Below the pieces are notes generated by a model. It searched no databases and was not told where the DNA came from. It was given only the letters and a program-made list of their open reading frames with translations. This document shows positions 60,501 through 64,000 of a stretch of DNA of 64,000 bases, piece after piece. The position numbers were made by a program, and so were the translations under genes. Position 1 is the stretch's first letter. Each line of letters begins with the position of its first letter. This DNA comes from Bin87 sp965204905. Lineage in GTDB: Bacteria; Chloroflexota; Dehalococcoidia; Lucifugimonadales; UBA3495. The DNA is taken from assembly GCA_965204905.1 (NCBI GenBank), contig OZ242042.1, forward strand, positions 3,720,001 to 3,784,000, read 5' to 3'.

Positions 60501-63163
60501 TGGGCGGCACCACGGAGCGCAAGACCCCTGCCACGGGGCATATAGACTTCAAAACGCTCGCCACTCTCAACGACTTGGAACACGCCGACCGGCTGGAACC
60601 GGCGCAGGCCAACCAACTAGAAGCGTTGCCCTGGATCGCCGATGGCATTGATGATTCGGAGCGCGACTCTGCGGAGAAATTGGTCGAGGCGGCAATATGG
60701 TGGCCGGACACGTTCAACGCATTGCTGCAAAAGTCGTGGATTCAGGACGCGATTACCCGAGACGAAGCCACGGTGATCGAGTACATCTATTGGCTCACAC
60801 GGTCATATAGCGATGAGGAGACAAAGTTGCGGGTTTCTGAGGCGGTCGTTGCGCTGCTGGATATGCCTTTCCTGGACAGTGTTGAGCCCTTCGATGCTGC
60901 GGTCGTGATCTTCCTACGGCGGCTCGCAAGCAATGACCTGGATACGTTCGATGCCCTGCTGCGAAAGCCGTGGATTCAGGATGCGATTACCGGGGATGAG
61001 GCGACGGTGATCGAGCACATCTATCGGTTAACACTGTCATATAGCGACGAGGCAACGCGGTTGAGGATTTCTGAGGAGGTAGTCGCGCTACTTGATATGC
61101 CGTTCCTGGACAGGGTGGAGAGCCCTGACGCACTAGCCGTATGGTCCCTACAGCGAATTGCGGGCACGGACACGTCCGCTTTCCTAGACATCATGTCCCA
61201 CTCCAAGATCAGCGACGGCATCACCGATGAAGAAGCCAAAATCGTAGTCTTGCTGTGGGAAGCGAACGAGCGGAATCAGGCGTCGCTTCAAGCGCTGCTG
61301 GACGGACTGGATGGAACGGGCGGCGTGTATAAAGAGGAACGCACCACCAACTTGCCGCACTCCGGCGAAGTGCTGCTGGCAATCATCAGATTCCGCGATA
61401 ATAGTAATGCCAGCATGGACTATTTTGAGCACGCCGCGCGCAACGTTGAAGAGTTCATGGGCGAGCCGCTGGGCAGTAACTACGTTGCCTGGTACTTTGG
61501 CGACGCAATCGGAGGGCATCACGCCGGTACGCACATAACCTCGGAGCCTAGCCACGACGACGTGAACCACCCCTATTGGCAAGATACGCCGGCGCATATT
61601 GCCCACGAGGTGGGTCATTACTATTGGACAAGCGCCCGAGGTACAAGATGGATAAGTGAAGGCGGCGCAGAATTGGTGTCGGCAATCTCAGAACATGAGC
61701 GTATTGGCCGTCCCCTTGAACCTTTTAGAACTCATTGCGCTGAGTTCCAAGCCATCAAGGACATAGTGCCGACAGGAGGTCTTCCGCACGCTAGTTGCGA
61801 TTATTACTTGGGAAGTCAACTGTTCCTGAATCTCTACCACACGCTCGGCGAAGAAACCTTCCGCCAGAGGTTCCATAGTCTGTACTTGAAATCCCAGAGT
61901 GATGACCCGACGGACGACTGCGAAGGGACCTACTTGGACATCTGCCACGTGGAAGCAGCGTTTAAAGCCGGCGCGTCCGACGACGTAGCCGCCAAAGTGG
62001 ATGGGGTTATTGACCGCTGGTACTACGGGGTTGTAACCCGCGAATTGGAATACAGCTACAGCATCAGCGTTTCGGACGATTGGACTGAAGAAGACGAAGG
62101 GCGATATAACCGTGCCTCTCCGTGGAGTCAACTTCGCATCACGTCGTTAGATTTAGGAAATAGCGCCACTTTGGCGCAATACGCCGCATGGGTGCGGGAC
62201 GGTTTACAAGAGGAATGGTGGGATAATTTCGCACTGTTTGAGATAACCTCGCTCCACGAAGAACAGATCGATGGACACGATTTCTATTCCATAACGTACC
62301 GTGTGCAGGAAAGCGCCACCCACTGCGTCGTTGACGTTGCCGAATTGATTACTGTGTCCAGTGCTCTGCCGGGCAGCCAACACGGATACCGAGTGCGTAT
62401 GTGGATGTGCGAGGGCGACGTAGCAGACTATGGCCAAGATAGGCTACAGACACTGCATAGCTTCCGCGTCACCACTGAGCCGTCCAAGTATTACAGACAA
62501 TTTCTTTCCGTCAAAGACGTCGTTATCAAAGCAAAGGACACAGTGGACCCCGATGCGCTGTACGCAGCGGGCGACATCGTTGGCGCCATGCTATCCGGGA
62601 GGCAGGACATTGCCGACTGCATGGCAAACGTTGGCGCGGGCCTGGCGATCATCCCCAAGGACGATTATGTGACTACGCTCCCTGAATTTTCTTACTTGAA
62701 AGGCACGAGTGACTTCACGGGGAGACCTCGCGATTCGTTCGCAATACGTGGACTTGGCGCAGTTAAGGGACAGCCCGTTTCCTCAACCTCCGAAGAGCAA
62801 CTCCTGGGCCTTCCCAGAGATCAATACCCGCATAACCGGTTCCCGCACATAGGGCTTATTACCGTGCATGAATTCGCTCACGGGATTCAAAACCTGTGCT
62901 TCACTCAAAGCGATTGGGAACTGTGGGAAGGGTTCTATGACACTGAGTTGCAGGCCGGTATTTTCCCAGGGACGCACATGATGCACGACGTGTATGAATT
63001 TTTCGCGGTGTTGAGCACAGCTTACTTCGAAGTAACCGATGAGATTGGCCGGGACGCCGGCCGAAGCACGGTTGCTTCGGATTTCCCTGACGTTTACGAA
63101 TCGTTGGAAGAAATCTATGGAGGCGCCATTCTGGCGTCAGAATATCGAGAGCGAAGATTCTGA
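57545..63163 (+). CDS. Giant secreted protein with two FN3 domains and three HExxH zinc-protease sites
   Basis: 1872 residues. A signal/membrane segment (ALMTGVLVAVVAALLAFG) ends near AAAQ, so it is exported. Two fibronectin-III-like repeats follow (about 52-145 and 175-272). A module at about 285-740 carries HIAHEVGHYYW (His592-His596) with WWLSEGAADL (Glu610). A strand-rich part at 745-1005 is like DUF3472. A second copy of the module at about 1010-1500 repeats DRLEPAQANQL, then HIAHEVGHYYW (His1354-His1358) and WISEGGAEL (Glu1372). The last part has HEFAHGIQNL (His1775) and VYEFFAVLS (Glu1818). WxSEGxA is a gluzincin signature. Paired cysteines fit an extracellular site. Role: protease of unknown target; the last site may be of the anthrax-lethal-factor-like kind. 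Confidence 0.85.
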   Translation: MLKNAVGSATLVRLVQDHRRPAALMTGVLVAVVAALLAFGVAERSAAAQSEPETVGAVTGLSATAEGKADGTVGLTWNAAENAQVYFVLFVKADDLASGNYAGIQMRAFNGTEATIDGLEAGASYHFIARGMRYNISTFEDFWGDWSGMATVAAAGVADGTATPPDESQPMPAEPQTVGVVTGLTITAEGQPPGSVHLIWNAAENAQVYFVLFVKADDLAAGNYTGVQMRVFNDTEATIDGLEGGASYHFIARGMRYNISTFEEVWGDNWSSMTTATPTAEPTIAFADLPRADRLEPAQANQLKALPWIADGIVDSERDAAQMLIDAARNYPDTFSTLLQKTWVLDHDMTAAETRAIHGIRWSAKYAPALAAQMLEKPWTEDDITRDEASALYYLYRTTHTEDESLREEVIQQAINILAMPFLDSVESPDALAVWDLSKIARTNSSDFLDVMASDKVSDGITNQEAKVVTVLSSAHKFKPESLPVLLDGLDGTNGVYLEERTIELTHSGEVLLVVLRLRDQITLSMDYLESAVRNVEEFMGEPLPTNYVALYFDDATPAGGGYHADTHITSLLNHDDVNHPYWQDTPKHIAHEVGHYYWKGNSNRWWLSEGAADLVSFISENVRVERPLEPDRGPCPYFETISQLESADYALGSPENSCNYSLGQRLFLDLYHTLGDTDFRRGFRNLYLSAERGRPADGCEDDRQSICHLEVAFKANASDDVAAKVDGVIDRWYYGIGAEEPQIPGREDLYHPIQPPEHMAYIWWEWEPDQDHFRELVTDFTIHNDVGDWSDEHGLYLILGISYISGTQFYFGVQTDANRRGKAVVFSRWGTRDLANARWDETYGWTESAGHEGDFIGVRRSYAWGAGDYRIRIAPDGLDSDGEWFGLWITDLDAGETTWIGSLKFPLSDGAARIKPNSYSTLEIYGNDPIRPIDIPQWHVSIKRPLGDNVPSVRGLPGYGLTTDSAVQNSEVRYDPPEDAVHLQVGGTTERKTPATGHIDFKTLATLNDLEHADRLEPAQANQLEALPWIADGIDDSERDSAEKLVEAAIWWPDTFNALLQKSWIQDAITRDEATVIEYIYWLTRSYSDEETKLRVSEAVVALLDMPFLDSVEPFDAAVVIFLRRLASNDLDTFDALLRKPWIQDAITGDEATVIEHIYRLTLSYSDEATRLRISEEVVALLDMPFLDRVESPDALAVWSLQRIAGTDTSAFLDIMSHSKISDGITDEEAKIVVLLWEANERNQASLQALLDGLDGTGGVYKEERTTNLPHSGEVLLAIIRFRDNSNASMDYFEHAARNVEEFMGEPLGSNYVAWYFGDAIGGHHAGTHITSEPSHDDVNHPYWQDTPAHIAHEVGHYYWTSARGTRWISEGGAELVSAISEHERIGRPLEPFRTHCAEFQAIKDIVPTGGLPHASCDYYLGSQLFLNLYHTLGEETFRQRFHSLYLKSQSDDPTDDCEGTYLDICHVEAAFKAGASDDVAAKVDGVIDRWYYGVVTRELEYSYSISVSDDWTEEDEGRYNRASPWSQLRITSLDLGNSATLAQYAAWVRDGLQEEWWDNFALFEITSLHEEQIDGHDFYSITYRVQESATHCVVDVAELITVSSALPGSQHGYRVRMWMCEGDVADYGQDRLQTLHSFRVTTEPSKYYRQFLSVKDVVIKAKDTVDPDALYAAGDIVGAMLSGRQDIADCMANVGAGLAIIPKDDYVTTLPEFSYLKGTSDFTGRPRDSFAIRGLGAVKGQPVSSTSEEQLLGLPRDQYPHNRFPHIGLITVHEFAHGIQNLCFTQSDWELWEGFYDTELQAGIFPGTHMMHDVYEFFAVLSTAYFEVTDEIGRDAGRSTVASDFPDVYESLEEIYGGAILASEYRERRF

Positions 63164-63169
63164 CAATGG

Positions 63170-63232
63170 TTATTCGCCGCGCAGTTGCCGGAGCCGGTCT
63201 TCCAACTCCCTGACCCTTGCCTCGGCCTGGAC
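63170..63232 (-). pseudogene. Uma2 C-terminal remnant
   Basis: Read on the minus strand from about 63232, the sequence gives AEARVRELEDRLRQLRGE and TAA at 63170-63172, the exact tail of the coiled-coil Uma2 subgroup. The sequence before it (63233-63314) is unrelated and on the plus strand ends a frame GPYQVYDGDRKVAEVTYEVTP followed by a stop, perhaps the end of another broken gene. Confidence 0.65.
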
Positions 63233-63398
63233 GCGGGCCTGCGTTCCTGGGCCCTATCAGGTGTACGACGGCGACCGCAAGGTGGCGGAGGTTACGTACG
63301 AGGTTACGCCCTGACCCGGCTTTTCCCGGTAGTTCGGGGTAACGCTGCCCAAATACGATGATAGACTTTACCAGTCGGTCATCGACAGGAGACCTGCT

Positions 63399-63722
63399 AT
63401 GACAGTCAATACTGACGACATCGCCGCTGTTGGGCGAGCGATTTACAACGAAAAGATACGCAACTTGGTTGAGCCGGCGAGAAAGCCTACTATGGTGCTC
63501 ATCGACGTGAACAGCGGCGACTATGAGATTAGCGGCGACGACGCGACCGCCCTTGCCACGCTGAAGGAGCGCCATCCCGACGCCGTCGTCTGGGCGGAGT
63601 TGGTCGGCTACCCGGAGACCCCGCCTATAGACTTCAAACGCCCTCGCTACGTTGACCCCGACACCCTTGCTGAGTTGGTCGAAATCATCAAGCGGGAGTA
63701 TCCTCAGTATGATCAGGGGTAA
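63399..63722 (+). CDS. Hypothetical acidic protein
   Basis: A 107-residue protein beginning MTVNTDDIAAVGRAIYNEKIRNLVEPARKPTMVLIDVNSGDYEISGDDATALATLKERHPDAVVWAELVG. ACAGGAGACC precedes the ATG. The middle resembles the DUF-like antitoxin or nuclease-partner proteins with MVLIDVxSGDYEI.GDD pattern seen in cyanobacteria and Chloroflexota, and a proline-rich FKRPRYVDPDTL end. No membrane segment. It lies between a Uma2 remnant and a Uma2 gene, perhaps a small cassette partner. Confidence 0.65.
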   Translation: MTVNTDDIAAVGRAIYNEKIRNLVEPARKPTMVLIDVNSGDYEISGDDATALATLKERHPDAVVWAELVGYPETPPIDFKRPRYVDPDTLAELVEIIKREYPQYDQG

Positions 63723-63951
63723 CGTTCGACCCCAGGGCCAGGAACCGGTCACCGGATGGCCCGAAATTGCACTATCGGTTGCCAGCGTTGCCGTACCGAC
63801 TTACGCGCGCACCATCGAATTTTTTCGGAAAGTCAACCTCTCTTGGGTATGGCAATGCTCTGGGGCAGCCGCGTCACAATAGACGCCTGGGCTGACGGAG
63901 ACGTAACCGTTAGCTGACCGCAGACGCGGCGGCGCGGTTGCAGGGAAATAG

Positions 63952-64000
63952 CTATTCGCCGCGCAGTTGCCGGAGTCGGTCTTCCAGCTCCCTGACCCTC
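63952..64000 (-). CDS. Uma2 family protein, 3' end only at the window edge
   Basis: The minus strand from base 64000 reads RVRELEDRLRQLRGE and stops at TAG (63952-63954). This is the shared tail of the coiled-coil Uma2 proteins at 51904 and 52725. The rest lies beyond the window. The 229 bases between it and the hypothetical gene are non-coding, with no recognisable structure. Confidence 0.65.
   Translation of the reverse strand, partial: RVRELEDRLRQLRGE

Noticed and set aside
63233..63314. GPYQVYDGDRKVAEVTYEVTP as the end of a real gene
   Set aside because: The frame has no plausible start or upstream domain; it can only be a short remnant.

Overview
The window is GC-rich, densely packed bacterial chromosome with short gaps and many 4-nt gene overlaps. 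The gene content suggests an uncultured Chloroflexota lineage (Dehalococcoidia/SAR202-like): many Uma2-family nucleases, paired amidohydrolases, a DtxR-linked fused permease and VWA/PP2C/kinase signalling. That placement is inference from gene style, because there is no rRNA or tRNA to test it.

Layout. 1-6.8 kb: small accessory genes (two unknown proteins, a HIT hydrolase, a retropepsin-like protease, an HD hydrolase, a HicBA pair), then a short HesB/CC-Se-like gene with an in-frame TGA and a SECIS-like hairpin, a Uma2 nuclease, a MoxR-like ATPase, ruvX and an AbrB/PIN toxin-antitoxin pair. 6.8-13 kb: alaS, an AAA ATPase + DUF4276 pair, a carboxymuconolactone-decarboxylase-like protein and a double-SIS protein. 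13-20 kb: a ribbon-helix-helix antitoxin with an internally deleted PIN toxin, Uma2 genes, a tandem pair of amidohydrolases, a methyltransferase and nadE. 20-28 kb: a coiled-coil protein cut by an amber codon, an orphan HicB, a type IIG-like restriction-modification enzyme, an MFS carrier and a second AAA ATPase + TOPRIM (DUF3226) pair. 28-37.5 kb: uvrA, a biotin carrier/biotin carboxylase pair, recO, recR, ybaB and dnaX, all on the minus strand.

37.5-44.3 kb is the most striking system: PP2C phosphatase, four tandem VWA-domain paralogues, a small membrane ORF and a membrane-anchored Ser/Thr-kinase-like protein, all co-oriented and running straight into dnaX. It resembles an expanded TerY-P-type triad (VWA + PP2C + kinase). 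One VWA copy has lost its whole metal-binding site.

44.4-51 kb is a peptide/nickel-type ABC importer (lipoprotein, two permeases, two ATPases). 51-53.5 kb is a scrambled zone with two tandem Uma2 genes flanked by copied tail fragments of both neighbouring transporter genes. 53.5-57.3 kb is a probable ferric/metal ABC importer (fused permease, ATPase) around a DtxR-family regulator. 57.5-63.2 kb encodes a secreted 1872-residue protein with three separate HExxH zinc-protease sites and a large internal duplication. The window ends in Uma2 remnants and a Uma2 gene cut by the edge.

The strongest candidates for something undescribed are the possible selenoprotein at 3182-3511, the VWA/PP2C/kinase island and the triple-metalloprotease protein.
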